A DNA stretch of 32,967 nt, from positions 1-32,967 of the forward strand of contig NZ_AHZC01000366.1 of the NCBI RefSeq assembly GCF_000247475.1, written 5' to 3'. Shown here in pieces: positions 8,980-17,078 of the stretch. How positions within the stretch are numbered: position 1 is the stretch's first letter; each line of letters opens with the position of its first letter. The position numbers and the translations under genes are program-made. The DNA comes from Rhizobium sp. PDO1-076. GTDB lineage: Bacteria; Pseudomonadota; Alphaproteobacteria; Rhizobiales; Rhizobiaceae. The notes under the pieces were generated by a model. The model was not told the origin of the DNA. It saw only the letters and a program-made list of their open reading frames with translations, and did not search any database.

Positions 8980-9699
8980 TCAAGCCGCGTTGCGCACCAG
9001 GCGGAAAAGTCGGCGTGGCTGAGTCGTGCGGATCACCTTGACCGGCAGAAGACGCATCACTTCGCCCGCGAAAGCCTGGGCATTTTCCCGCGCCTTGTCG
9101 AGATTGCTGACCTTCGCTGCATCCATCGAATACAGCGTGCCACCACAGTCGAAGATCTCGCGATAGGCGCTGCGCTCGACAATCGGTGTGTCGATCACAT
9201 TGACGCCACGGGCCGCCAGCAGCCCCTTGATCGTCAGCAGCGCACGTGTGGTGACCATGGAGGTCACACGCGTCAGAACCACCGAATGCGGAATGACCAT
9301 GCGACCGGCCTCTTCCATCATCTTGATCAGATCGAGGATCTGCGCGCCGCCCTTGGCATCCATGGCGCAGCCCTGGATCGGGATCATCACGTGATCGGAC
9401 AGGCCGACAGCCGTGGTCACCATGGCATCGCGCGCGCCGGCGAGATCCATGACGATGTAATCATTGGTGCGCGAGAGTTCACGGATATGCCCCTGCACGG
9501 AGGCCACGGACACTTCCGAAACGACTTCGATATTGTGTTGCGGACCGGAGGCATCAAACCACTGGGTAATCCAACGCTGCGGATCGGCATCCAAGATCGC
9601 GACCCGATAACCCTGATGCGCCAGTTCGGTAGCAAGCAGAAGCGCCGCAGTGGTCTTGCCGGCCCCACCTTTGGCATTGGCAAATGAGATAACTGGCAT
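8980..9699 (-). CDS. ParA/MinD-superfamily ATPase, VirC1-like
   Basis: 239 residues. The deviant Walker A motif KGGAGKTT (residues 10-17, with the signature lysine Lys10 that marks ParA/MinD/SIMIBI ATPases) is followed by the A' region AILDADPQRWITQWFD and the B motif YIVMDLAGA. The length and the DADPQRxxTxW layout resemble VirC1, the Agrobacterium protein that binds overdrive DNA and recruits the T-complex to the pole, and chromosomal VirC1 homologues. No ParB, parS-like repeats or replication gene is adjacent, so it is an orphan rather than a plasmid partition module. GAGGA precedes the start by about 7 bases. Function is inferred: positioning of DNA or a protein cargo. Confidence 0.85.
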   Translation of the reverse strand: MPVISFANAKGGAGKTTAALLLATELAHQGYRVAILDADPQRWITQWFDASGPQHNIEVVSEVSVASVQGHIRELSRTNDYIVMDLAGARDAMVTTAVGLSDHVMIPIQGCAMDAKGGAQILDLIKMMEEAGRMVIPHSVVLTRVTSMVTTRALLTIKGLLAARGVNVIDTPIVERSAYREIFDCGGTLYSMDAAKVSNLDKARENAQAFAGEVMRLLPVKVIRTTQPRRLFRLVRNAA

Positions 9700-9820
9700 T
9701 CTCTGTCCTCAAGGGTCTTGTCCGAGCGCTTCATCGCTCTGGAGCAGCCCTGATCATTGGCGCCCGCTACCTGCATTCTTTCTAATTATGGTTAACAAAC
9801 AGAAAATACGAAGCAGAAAC

Positions 9821-9844
9821 GCCCTCCCCTAAAAGAGGGAGGGC
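9821..9844 (-). terminator. Candidate terminator of the small exported-protein gene
   Basis: An 8-bp stem GCCCTCCC (9821-9828) / GGGAGGGC (9837-9844). On the minus strand it is followed by GTTTCTG, only a weak T-run. It sits in the 207-bp gap between the two minus-strand genes. Confidence 0.5.
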
Positions 9845-9906
9845 GGCCAGCAAAGCTCAATGATTTCAAAAGGCAAGAACGGACACATTTGTTGCCAAAA
9901 CGACAA

Positions 9907-10293
9907 TCAGCCCCGCAACGGCGTGCATGAACCGACATGCCGCGGCTCAACCCGTCCAGCCTTCAGATCAGCGAGATTCGGCAGTGACGGATCCGGACCG
10001 CCGATGCTGTCTTCGAAAACCGCGCGATCGACCTTGATCATCTTGCCGCTCGCAAGGACGCTGACCAATGTCTTGGAATCGACGACGGCAAGGCTGAACT
10101 TGCCCTTGCAGAACCACTTCCCGTCCTTGCCGCTGAGCACCCACCCCAGAGAACCCGACTTGCCCTGGCTCATGGTTCCGACCGAGTAGCCCTTCTTCAA
10201 AAGGCCCTTATAACTCTCGGCCGAGGCCGTGCCTGCGGCAAGCAGGCAAAGCGACGCAAGTAGCGCGGAAAAATAGAAACGATGTCTGAACAT
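9907..10293 (-). CDS. Small exported protein of unknown function
   Basis: 128 residues that I do not recognise. A clear Sec signal peptide (FRHRFYFSALLASLCLLAAGTASA, cut after about residue 25) leaves a mature protein of about 100 residues. It has YKGLLKKGYSVGTMSQGKSGSLGWVLSGKDGKWFCKGKF and two cysteines (in WFCKG and in GSCTPL near the C-terminus) that could form a disulfide in the periplasm. GAGGGGAATCC precedes ATG 10293, so translation is well supported. It is upstream of the ParA-like gene on the same strand, separated by 207 bp and a hairpin, so co-function is not implied. Confidence 0.72.
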   Translation of the reverse strand: MFRHRFYFSALLASLCLLAAGTASAESYKGLLKKGYSVGTMSQGKSGSLGWVLSGKDGKWFCKGKFSLAVVDSKTLVSVLASGKMIKVDRAVFEDSIGGPDPSLPNLADLKAGRVEPRHVGSCTPLRG

Positions 10294-10367
10294 GGATTCC
10301 CCTCAACACCACCTGCCATTGTAGCAGGTCGACTCGGCAACTTTATTCCAGACACATCGCACAAAAA

Positions 10368-10393
10368 AGCCCGGCACCTTCAGATGCCGGGCT
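10368..10393 (-). terminator. Rho-independent terminator of the leftward catabolic group
   Basis: A 9-bp perfect stem AGCCCGGCA (10368-10376) / TGCCGGGCT (10385-10393). On the minus strand it is followed by TTTTTT, 22 bp past the stop of the iron alcohol dehydrogenase gene, and marks the end of the leftward cluster. Confidence 0.88.
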
Positions 10394-10415
10394 AAAATGT
10401 TGGAAATGCAAGATC

Positions 10416-11561
10416 TTAGAAGCAGTCGGCAAAAAGCTGCTTGGTATTCTCCAGCGTCAGCTTGACCGGATTGCCACCGGCACTCGGATCTTCGATCGCC
10501 ATGGCCGACAACTCGTCGATCCGGTCATTGGCAATGCCCATGGCCGTCAGGTTTTCCGGAACGTGAAGTTCGGCACGCAGCGACAGGACATAATCGTAGA
10601 ACCCGTCAAAGCCGCCGGAAATGCCGAGATAGGCAGCGGCCCGTTCGATCTTGTCCTCGATCGCCTCGCGATTGAAGCGCAATACCGGCGGCATCACCAC
10701 CGCATTGGTCATGCCGTGGTGGGTATTGTAGACGGCGCCGATCGGATGCGACAGCGCGTGAATTGCACCCAGCCCCTTCTGGAACGCCGTTGCCCCCATC
10801 GCAGCCGCTGACATCATATTGGTGCGGGCTTCAAGGTCTGTGCCGTCGTGATAGGCACGCGGCAGGAATTCCTTGACCAGCCGCATGCCTTCAAGCGCGA
10901 TACCCTGGCTCATCGGATGATAGAACGGCGAGGAATAGGCTTCGAGGCAATGCGCAAACGCGTCCATGCCCGTACCGGCCGTGATCATCTTCGGCATGCC
11001 GACGGTCAGTTCGGGATCGCAGATGACGACGCCCGGCAGGAACTTCGGATGGAAGATGATCTTCTTCACATGGGTCACAGAATTCGTGATCACCGAGGCG
11101 CGACCGACTTCAGAACCCGTGCCGGCCGTGGTCGGCACGGCGACGATCGGCGCGATGCCGTCGGAATTGGCCCGTGTCCACCAGTCGCCGATATCCTCGA
11201 AGTCCCAGACCGGTCGCGTCTGGCCAGCCATGAAGGCGACGCATTTGCCGAGATCGAGGCCGGAGCCGCCGCCAAACGCGACGACACCATCATGGCCACC
11301 ATCCTTGTAGGCCTTGATACCCGCTTCAAGGTTCTTCTCGTTCGGATTTGGATCGACATCGGCAAAGATCGCCCTGCCGAGACCGGCTTCCTCCAGAACC
11401 TCGAGTGCTGCCTGGGTAATCTGCATCGGCGCCAAACCACGGTCGGTGATCAAAAGCGGCTTCTTCATACCCAGCGACTTGCAGGCGTCGGCCAGTTCCT
11501 TGATCCGGCCGCGGCCCATCTTGATGGCGGTCGGATAGCTCCAGTTGGCAACGATATTCAT
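10416..11561 (-). CDS. Iron-type (group III) alcohol dehydrogenase
   Basis: 381 residues from MNIVANWSYPTAIKMGRGR. The dinucleotide motif GGGSGLDLGK (about residues 95-105), PTTAGTGSEVGRASVI and the metal-site blocks GTGMDAFAHCLEAYSS and IHALSHPIGAVYNTHHGMTNA give the Asp and three His of group III Fe/Zn alcohol dehydrogenases (1,2-propanediol oxidoreductase, EutG, butanol dehydrogenase relatives). The reaction is NAD(P)-linked alcohol/aldehyde interconversion. The start at 11561 overlaps the stop of the aldehyde dehydrogenase gene by ATGA; the open frame upstream to 11762 is read-through of that gene. Coupling to an aldehyde dehydrogenase and a glutamine-synthetase-like ligase suggests it oxidises an alcohol arm of a gamma-glutamylated amine, which is inference. 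Confidence 0.9.
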   Translation of the reverse strand: MNIVANWSYPTAIKMGRGRIKELADACKSLGMKKPLLITDRGLAPMQITQAALEVLEEAGLGRAIFADVDPNPNEKNLEAGIKAYKDGGHDGVVAFGGGSGLDLGKCVAFMAGQTRPVWDFEDIGDWWTRANSDGIAPIVAVPTTAGTGSEVGRASVITNSVTHVKKIIFHPKFLPGVVICDPELTVGMPKMITAGTGMDAFAHCLEAYSSPFYHPMSQGIALEGMRLVKEFLPRAYHDGTDLEARTNMMSAAAMGATAFQKGLGAIHALSHPIGAVYNTHHGMTNAVVMPPVLRFNREAIEDKIERAAAYLGISGGFDGFYDYVLSLRAELHVPENLTAMGIANDRIDELSAMAIEDPSAGGNPVKLTLENTKQLFADCF

Positions 11562-12943
11562 TTCGTGACTTTCTTCAGATGGTAGGATTTCGGACGGGTC
11601 AGGTTCTGGAAGCCGAGCACGGAGAGCGAACCGCCCTTGCCGGTTTCCTTGACGCCGGTCCAGCAGAGTGCCGGGTCGAGATAGTCGGCGCGGTTCATAA
11701 ACACGGTACCGGTCTCGACCTCGCGACCGATGCGGGCAGCACGCTCCGGATCCTGGGTCCACAACGAGGCGGTCAGACCATACGGGCTGTCATTCATCAG
11801 GGCGAGCGCTTCTTCATCGCTCTTCACCTTCATGATGCCGACGGCAGGACCAAATGTCTCGTCCTTCATGAAGGCCATGGAGTGGTCTACGTTTGTCAGC
11901 ACCTGCGGCATGATATAGGCACCGCCATCATCGGCCGGGAACAGCTTCGGATCGACCAGCGCCTTCGCGCCCTTGGCAACAGCATCGGCGATCTGCTCGC
12001 GCACCACCTTGGCGAAGCGCTTGTTGGCCATCGGCCCGAGCGTCGTTTCCGGATCAAGCGGATTGCCGAGCTTGTAATTCGATACCCAGGCGACTGACTT
12101 CTCGACGAAGGCGTCGTAGAGGCTTTCATGCACATAGATGCGCTCGATGCCGCAGCAGCACTGGCCGGAATTGTAGGTCGCCCCGTCCATCAGCGTGTCG
12201 ACGGCAGCGTCGAGATCAGCGTCTTCCATGACATAGCCCGGATCCTTGCCGCCAAGCTCGAGGCCGAGACCTGCAAAGGTTCCGGCAGCGGCGCGCTCGA
12301 TCGAACGACCGCCTTCGACCGAACCGGTGAAGTTGATGAAGTTGAAATTGCCGGCCGCAATCAGCGCCGAGGTCGTGGCGTGATCGAGGAAGAGGTTGAT
12401 GAAGACGTCATCAGGAACACCGGCCTCGACAAAGGCGCGCACCATGCGCTCGCCGACCAGCAGCGTCTGCGTCGCATGCTTGATCACGACCGTATTGCCG
12501 GCCATCAGCGCCGGGGCGATCGTGTTGATCGCGGTCATATAGGGATAGTTCCACGGCGCGATAACGAAGACGACGCCATGCGGCTCGCGCTCGATGCGGC
12601 GCTCGAAATTGTTGCTGGCTTCCACGACCAGAGGCGCCAGCGCATCCGCAGCGATTGCGGCCACATAATTGGAGCGCTCGTTGAAACCTTTGTACTCGCC
12701 GCCGTAGCGGATCGGCCGACCCATCATATGAGCCAGTTCCGGCACCACTTCGTCGGACATCTCGTTGAGGCGGGCCACGCCCTTCAGCACGAGCTGGACA
12801 CGCTCTTCGAGCGGCCAGCGCGCCCAGGCCTTCTGCGCCTTGCGGGCGCGGCCAACGGCTTCGGTGGCAGCCTCAAGCGACATGGCAGGTCGCTCGGCGT
12901 AAACCGATCCATCGATCGGCGAAATGCATTGGATCATCGTCAT
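11558..12943 (-). CDS. NAD(P)-dependent aldehyde dehydrogenase
   Basis: 461 residues of the ALDH superfamily. Key parts are PWNYPYMTAINTIAPALMAGN, the general base in LELGGKDPG (Glu229), and the catalytic loop NSGQCCCGIERIYV, with Cys263 in the nucleophile position and unusual triple cysteines (262-264). KDETFGPAVGIMKV and the C-terminal VKETGKGGSLSVLGFQNLTRPKSYHLKK complete the fold. AGGAAG lies 6 bases upstream of ATG 12943. By position it takes the PuuC-like role, turning an aldehyde made by the coupled alcohol dehydrogenase into a carboxylate. Succinate-semialdehyde or lactaldehyde-type specificity cannot be excluded. Confidence 0.92.
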   Translation of the reverse strand: MTMIQCISPIDGSVYAERPAMSLEAATEAVGRARKAQKAWARWPLEERVQLVLKGVARLNEMSDEVVPELAHMMGRPIRYGGEYKGFNERSNYVAAIAADALAPLVVEASNNFERRIEREPHGVVFVIAPWNYPYMTAINTIAPALMAGNTVVIKHATQTLLVGERMVRAFVEAGVPDDVFINLFLDHATTSALIAAGNFNFINFTGSVEGGRSIERAAAGTFAGLGLELGGKDPGYVMEDADLDAAVDTLMDGATYNSGQCCCGIERIYVHESLYDAFVEKSVAWVSNYKLGNPLDPETTLGPMANKRFAKVVREQIADAVAKGAKALVDPKLFPADDGGAYIMPQVLTNVDHSMAFMKDETFGPAVGIMKVKSDEEALALMNDSPYGLTASLWTQDPERAARIGREVETGTVFMNRADYLDPALCWTGVKETGKGGSLSVLGFQNLTRPKSYHLKKVTK

Positions 12944-12973
12944 GATCGTCTTCCTGTTGTTCTAGAACGAGAT

Positions 12974-12995
12974 GACAGCGGCCAAAGCCGCTGTC
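12974..12995 (-). terminator. Intercistronic hairpin between the ligase and aldehyde dehydrogenase genes
   Basis: A 9-bp perfect stem GACAGCGGC (12974-12982) / GCCGCTGTC (12987-12995) with a 4-nt loop. No T-run follows on the minus strand, so it more likely protects the upstream mRNA end or lowers read-through than terminates fully. Confidence 0.45.
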
Positions 12996-13047
12996 CTTGT
13001 ATCCACCTTTACGCCGGGGATCGTGGCAGGCTCAAGACCGCTTTTGG

Positions 13048-14427
13048 TCACGCCCGCTCGAATCCGCGCGCCACCTCCCAGTCGGTGATGCGACGATCAT
13101 ATTCCTCCTGCTCCCATTCGGCAGCGCGCACATAGTGATCCACTACGTCATCGCCGAAAGCGGACCGCAACATGGCCGAGCCGCGAAGCGTTTCCGCGGC
13201 TGCGCGCAGCGTCCGCGGGATCTCGCGGGCGCCCTGTGCGCCATAGGCGTCGCCCGAAAACTCGGGCTCCAGCGCCATCTTCTTCTCGATCCCGTCGATC
13301 CCGGCCGCAAGCAGTGCCGCCATGGCGAGATAGGGATTGAGGTCGGAGCCGCCGACGCGGCACTCGACGCGGATGCCCTTGCTCGCCTCGCCGCACAAGC
13401 GGTAGCCGGCGGTGCGGTTGTCCTTCGACCAGATCGCCTTGGTCGGCGCGAAAGTGCCGGCCACGAAACGCTTGTAGGAATTGATATAGGGCGCGAGGAA
13501 ATAGGTGAACTCGCCGGCATGCGCCAGAAGCCCGGCCATATAATGCTTCATCACCTCCGACATGCCGTATCCGCCATCCTTGTCGTAGAACAACGGTGTC
13601 TTGCCGTCGGCCGACCACAGCGACTGGTGGATATGCGACGACGAGCCGGCAGCATTGTAGTGCCACTTGGCGAGGAAGGTGATGGCCTTGCCCTTCGACC
13701 AGGCGATTTCCTTGCAGCCGTTCTTGATGATCACGTGCCGGTCGGCCATGGTTAGCACGTCGGCATAGCGCACATTGATCTCTTCCTGGCCGGCAGATGC
13801 CTCACCCTTGGAATTCTCGACCGGGATGCCAGCACCCTGCAGACCCTTTCGGATCGCGCGCATCACGTCCTCTTCCTTGGTCGTCTGGAAGATGTGGTAG
13901 TCCTCATTATAGCCCGACACCAGCTTGAGGTCGCGATAGCCGGAAAGCCGCGCCGCATCATAGGTCTGGTCGAAAAGGAAGAATTCGAGTTCGGTCGCCA
14001 TGAAGGCCTTCATGCCCATAGCCTCGAGCCGGGCGACCTGCTTCTTCAGGATCGCGCGCGGAGAATGCGCAACTTCTGCATGGGTCGCATGGTCATACAT
14101 GTCGCAGAGAACGAGCGCCGTGCCCTCGAGCCAGGGAATCCGACGCAGCGTCGAAAGATCCGGCTTCATCGTATAGTCGCCGTAGCCCTTTTCCCAACTC
14201 GTCGCCTTGTAGCCGGAGACGGTTTCCATCTCCATGTCGGTCGCCAGCAGATAGTTGCAGCTATGGGTTTCCTTATAGGCGCTCTCGACGAAAAACTCCG
14301 CCTGGAAGCGCTTGCCCATCAAACGGCCCTGCATGTCCACCTGACACGCCAGAACCGTGTCGATGCGCCCGTCAGCGACGTCCTTTTTCAGATCTTCAAA
14401 TGTGTAAGTGGTGGTCATGTGCGCCAT
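13048..14427 (-). CDS. Glutamine-synthetase-like gamma-glutamylamine ligase (PuuA/GlnT type)
   Basis: 459 residues; true GlnA and PuuA are similar in length. The N-terminal beta-grasp part has DTVLACQVDMQGRLMGKR. The catalytic part has the metal-binding TELEFFLFD, GQEEINVRYAD, then AGSSSHIHQSLWSADGKTPLFYD (the HxH-type loop), and the ATP/ammonium side NRTAGYRLCGEASKGIRVECRVGGSDLNPYLAMAA. The GQEEI/SSHIHQSL pattern and the lack of the adenylylation tyrosine region place it with the gamma-glutamyl-amine ligases (PuuA, IpuC, GlnT), which join glutamate to an amine using ATP. The start may be ATG 14427 or ATG 14418; neither has a strong ribosome site. It sits between an amine-type permease and an aldehyde dehydrogenase. 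Confidence 0.87.
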   Translation of the reverse strand: MAHMTTTYTFEDLKKDVADGRIDTVLACQVDMQGRLMGKRFQAEFFVESAYKETHSCNYLLATDMEMETVSGYKATSWEKGYGDYTMKPDLSTLRRIPWLEGTALVLCDMYDHATHAEVAHSPRAILKKQVARLEAMGMKAFMATELEFFLFDQTYDAARLSGYRDLKLVSGYNEDYHIFQTTKEEDVMRAIRKGLQGAGIPVENSKGEASAGQEEINVRYADVLTMADRHVIIKNGCKEIAWSKGKAITFLAKWHYNAAGSSSHIHQSLWSADGKTPLFYDKDGGYGMSEVMKHYMAGLLAHAGEFTYFLAPYINSYKRFVAGTFAPTKAIWSKDNRTAGYRLCGEASKGIRVECRVGGSDLNPYLAMAALLAAGIDGIEKKMALEPEFSGDAYGAQGAREIPRTLRAAAETLRGSAMLRSAFGDDVVDHYVRAAEWEQEEYDRRITDWEVARGFERA

Positions 14428-14536
14428 CCGAATGGGTAGACTAAAGGAACAGGAAACCGCGCCGGAGGCACCGGTCGAACGAAGGTGACTGCAAGCCGGA
14501 GGCCAAACGCCCCCGACTTGCTGTTTTGATCAAAGG

Positions 14537-16090
14537 TCAGGCGCCCTCGCCCACAGCCTTTTCAGCTGCAGCAATCTCGGCTTGGCGCTTGGCGACTTCC
14601 TCACCGATCGGCGGCCCCTTGAAACGTTTGTTTTCAAAGACGAACCACACAATTGCAGTGATGACGAAGAAGCCGATCGTGATCGGCAGAGCCCAGTCGT
14701 TCGGCGGCTGGATGCCGATGTAGAAGATCAGTGCCATGGCGATGACGACCAGAACCGCGACGATGCGGAAAAGGCCGGCACCCATGTTCCAGGGCCCCAT
14801 CGCCGGCCATTTCGCCGTACCGATGGCCACGAACCCGAGGGCGATCGGAAGCGCGAAGGACAGGAACAGGAAGATGACCGTGCACGACACGACGATCGAG
14901 TAGGCTGGCGTACCGGCGATGGTAATCGCCGAGGTGAACCAGACGAACAGCACAGACAGGATCGAGCCAGTCCAGATGGCAGCCACCGGCGAGCGGAACT
15001 TCGGGCTGACCTTGGCGAGCGCGGACGAACCTGGCAGCCCCTTGTCGCGCGAAAAGGCAAAGATCATCCGCGACAGCGAAGTGACCGTGGCGAGACCACA
15101 CAGGAACTGCGAGATGAAGATGAGGAAATAGAGGATCTCCTTCAACATCGGATTGACCTGGGCATCCATCGCCCAGAAGAACACGTTCCAGCCCTGCTTG
15201 GCGGCATCATCCATGTTCGGCAGCATCAGCACGAACGAGCACAGCATGATGTAGCCGAAGAATGCAGACCAGATCACGGAGGATATCATCCCGCGCGGCA
15301 CAGATTCGGCGGCCTTGACGGTTTCCTCGGACGTATGCGCCGAAGCGTCATAGCCGGTGATCGTGTAGATCGGCAGGAGCAGGCCGAGAAGGAATGCCAT
15401 GCTGCCGGAAACGGCAAACGGCCAGACCAGCGACGCACCCTCGGTGCCGGTGTAGTTGGCGAAGGTGAAGAGACGACCGAACTCGAAGCTAGACGCGGAA
15501 ATCAAGCAAACCGCGGTCAGCAGGATGGCTGTGACGAAGATCAGATAACCCGAGAAATCGGTCAGCTTTGCCGTCAGACCGATGCCGAAATGGTTGATGC
15601 CGGCTTGCAGACCGGTGATCAGCGCCACGAAGACGACGCGATGCATCAGGGTGTCCTCGATGCCGAAATAGGCACCGAATGATCCGAAGAAGAAGTAGAA
15701 CGTGCCGACGTTGATCGCACCGAGCACGGTCACAAGCCCGAGCAGGTTGAGCCAGGCAGCCAACCAACCGGTGAAGCGGTTACCCAGGATCGAACCCCAA
15801 TGGTAAAGCCCACCGGCGGTCGGATAGGCCGAGCTGATCTGTGCCAGACCAAGGGCGAACAGGCCCGAAATCAGGCAACCAAGCGGCCAGCCGATGCCGA
15901 TCGCGGCACCGCCGGCGCCCGACGTGGCCTGACCGAGAGAGTTGATACCGCCCGAAAGGATGCAAATGATTGAAAAGGATATGGCGAAGTTCGAAAATGA
16001 ACTCATGCGTCGTTCGAGTTCCTGGGCGTAGCCCATGGAATGCAGGATATGAAGATCCTGCTTTTTATCCGAATCCGAGTAGTCTGACAT
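14537..16090 (-). CDS. APC-superfamily amino acid/amine permease
   Basis: About 517 residues of an inner-membrane protein with roughly twelve hydrophobic segments. The N-terminal LHSMGYAQELERRMSSFSNFAISFSIICILSGG and the AYPTAGGLYHWGSILGNRFTGW loop are typical of the amino acid/choline transporter (ACT) branch of the APC superfamily, which includes GABA permeases and yeast Hnm1. The middle has TGYDASAHTSEETVKAAESVPRG, a strongly conserved APC loop. The start is set at ATG 16090, five bases after GGGGGAC; the in-frame TTG at 16102 is less likely. It is placed between the hydrolase and ligase genes, which suggests it imports the amine consumed by the ligase. Confidence 0.9.
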   Translation of the reverse strand: MSDYSDSDKKQDLHILHSMGYAQELERRMSSFSNFAISFSIICILSGGINSLGQATSGAGGAAIGIGWPLGCLISGLFALGLAQISSAYPTAGGLYHWGSILGNRFTGWLAAWLNLLGLVTVLGAINVGTFYFFFGSFGAYFGIEDTLMHRVVFVALITGLQAGINHFGIGLTAKLTDFSGYLIFVTAILLTAVCLISASSFEFGRLFTFANYTGTEGASLVWPFAVSGSMAFLLGLLLPIYTITGYDASAHTSEETVKAAESVPRGMISSVIWSAFFGYIMLCSFVLMLPNMDDAAKQGWNVFFWAMDAQVNPMLKEILYFLIFISQFLCGLATVTSLSRMIFAFSRDKGLPGSSALAKVSPKFRSPVAAIWTGSILSVLFVWFTSAITIAGTPAYSIVVSCTVIFLFLSFALPIALGFVAIGTAKWPAMGPWNMGAGLFRIVAVLVVIAMALIFYIGIQPPNDWALPITIGFFVITAIVWFVFENKRFKGPPIGEEVAKRQAEIAAAEKAVGEGA

Positions 16091-16199
16091 GACGTCCCCC
16101 AATTGACGATTATCCGCGGAATTGCGGACAATTGACTGTCTTTCAGTTCCACCACTGACGGGCGGAGGTTGCAGCAGAGCCGCTCCCCTCGGGGTCTTT

Positions 16200-16976
16200 T
16201 TATTGTTTCAGGCAGCCGGTGATCGCGGTTTGGATCAGAACTGCCAGATAATCGGCCACAACCCCTTGGCCGTTACTCTCTGTGATAAGGTCATTGCGAA
16301 CCTCGATCATGACGTTGAGATGCCCATAAGGCAGCGCATGAAGTCTCAGGCTATGCGTGACACCGTCATCCGGGCCGTAAGGCGCGTTGCGCTCCACGCG
16401 GAACGGGCCGCCTTCGGCTGCCTTCAGCATGCCATCCGCCAACCGGCTGTCGGTATCGTGCAGGATGCCGATCTCAACGGCCCGCGGCTTGCCGAAATAC
16501 ACCGGCGTGAAACTGTGAACGGTGACCACGACATTCTCGAGGCCTGCCGCCTGGCGGGCAGCAAGCGTCGCACTGATGCGGTCGTGAAACGGCACGTAGA
16601 GTGCTGCAGTCCTCGCATAGCGTTCGGCAACACCCAGATCCCGGTTCCCTGGAATGTCGTAGATCTCGCTGCGGTCCGGCATGGCGGCGGGCGATTCCGG
16701 CGGACGGTTGCAGTCGTAGAGCAAACGCGAGAACCGCTGATGGATCAGCACGGCATCAAGCTTTTCCGACAACAACCGCGAGACGGCCAGGGCACCCGGA
16801 TCCCAGGCGATGTGGCTTTCCAATGCTTCGGCCGGAAGCCCCAGATCCCCTGCCCGCACAGGCAAGGCGCGGCTTGCGTGTTCGCAGACCAGCACCACCG
16901 CGCCTGAAGCTGCGGAATTTTCCACTGCAACAGCTTCGCCGTCTGCCGAGGTCAGGATGTCTGGCCTTGAGAGCAT
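16200..16976 (-). CDS. N-formylglutamate amidohydrolase family hydrolase
   Basis: 258 residues of the FGase family (HutG-type, PF05013). The N-terminal VVLVCEHASRALP carries a conserved Glu-His metal-binding pair, followed by HIAWDPGALAVSRLLSE, the FSRLLYDCNRPPES block, VVVTVHSFTPVYFGKPRAVEIGIL and YGHLNVMIEVRNDLI. In histidine degradation this family releases formate from N-formylglutamate. No hut genes are present here, and it leads a group containing a gamma-glutamyl ligase, so it may instead cleave a glutamyl or acyl amide at the end of that pathway (the PuuD role); this is inference. AGGGGA precedes ATG 16976 by about 8 bases. Confidence 0.87.
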   Translation of the reverse strand: MLSRPDILTSADGEAVAVENSAASGAVVLVCEHASRALPVRAGDLGLPAEALESHIAWDPGALAVSRLLSEKLDAVLIHQRFSRLLYDCNRPPESPAAMPDRSEIYDIPGNRDLGVAERYARTAALYVPFHDRISATLAARQAAGLENVVVTVHSFTPVYFGKPRAVEIGILHDTDSRLADGMLKAAEGGPFRVERNAPYGPDDGVTHSLRLHALPYGHLNVMIEVRNDLITESNGQGVVADYLAVLIQTAITGCLKQ

Positions 16977-17013
16977 GCTGATTTCCCCTGCGCCGTTCGG
17001 CTGCTTTTATTGC

Positions 17014-17027
17014 GAAGAGAATTCTTC
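17014..17027. promoter_or_regulatory. Candidate RpiR operator, site 1
   Basis: Inverted repeat GAAGA-GAAT-TCTTC, perfect 5-bp arms. It overlaps the -10 position expected for the leftward promoter whose -35 is TTGACA (minus strand, 17046-17041). Same arms and spacer length as site 2. Confidence 0.6.
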
Positions 17028-17040
17028 ACGATTTCGCCGC

Positions 17041-17046
17041 TGTCAA
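17041..17046 (-). promoter_or_regulatory. Candidate -35 box of the leftward promoter
   Basis: Reads TTGACA on the minus strand. A -10 at 17 bp (AATTCT, 17023-17018) matches the consensus at only three positions and lies inside operator site 1. Confidence 0.45.
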
Positions 17047-17054
17047 TGGGATCT

Positions 17055-17068
17055 GAAGAAATCTCTTC
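17055..17068. promoter_or_regulatory. Candidate RpiR operator, site 2
   Basis: Inverted repeat GAAGA-AATC-TCTTC, perfect 5-bp arms, centred 41 bp (about four helical turns) from site 1. It lies between the two divergent TTGACA boxes, so a dimer or tetramer bound here could control both directions. Confidence 0.6.
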
Positions 17069-17078
17069 AAAATAGCAA

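Noticed and set aside
11562..11762. N-terminal extension of the iron alcohol dehydrogenase frame
   Set aside because: This part lies inside the aldehyde dehydrogenase gene in another frame; the conserved protein begins at ATG 11561.
16174..16200. CCCCTCGGGG followed by a T-run on the plus strand between permease and hydrolase genes
   Set aside because: The stem has four pairs and a two-base loop, too small for a stable hairpin, and the T-run is on the strand opposite the genes.
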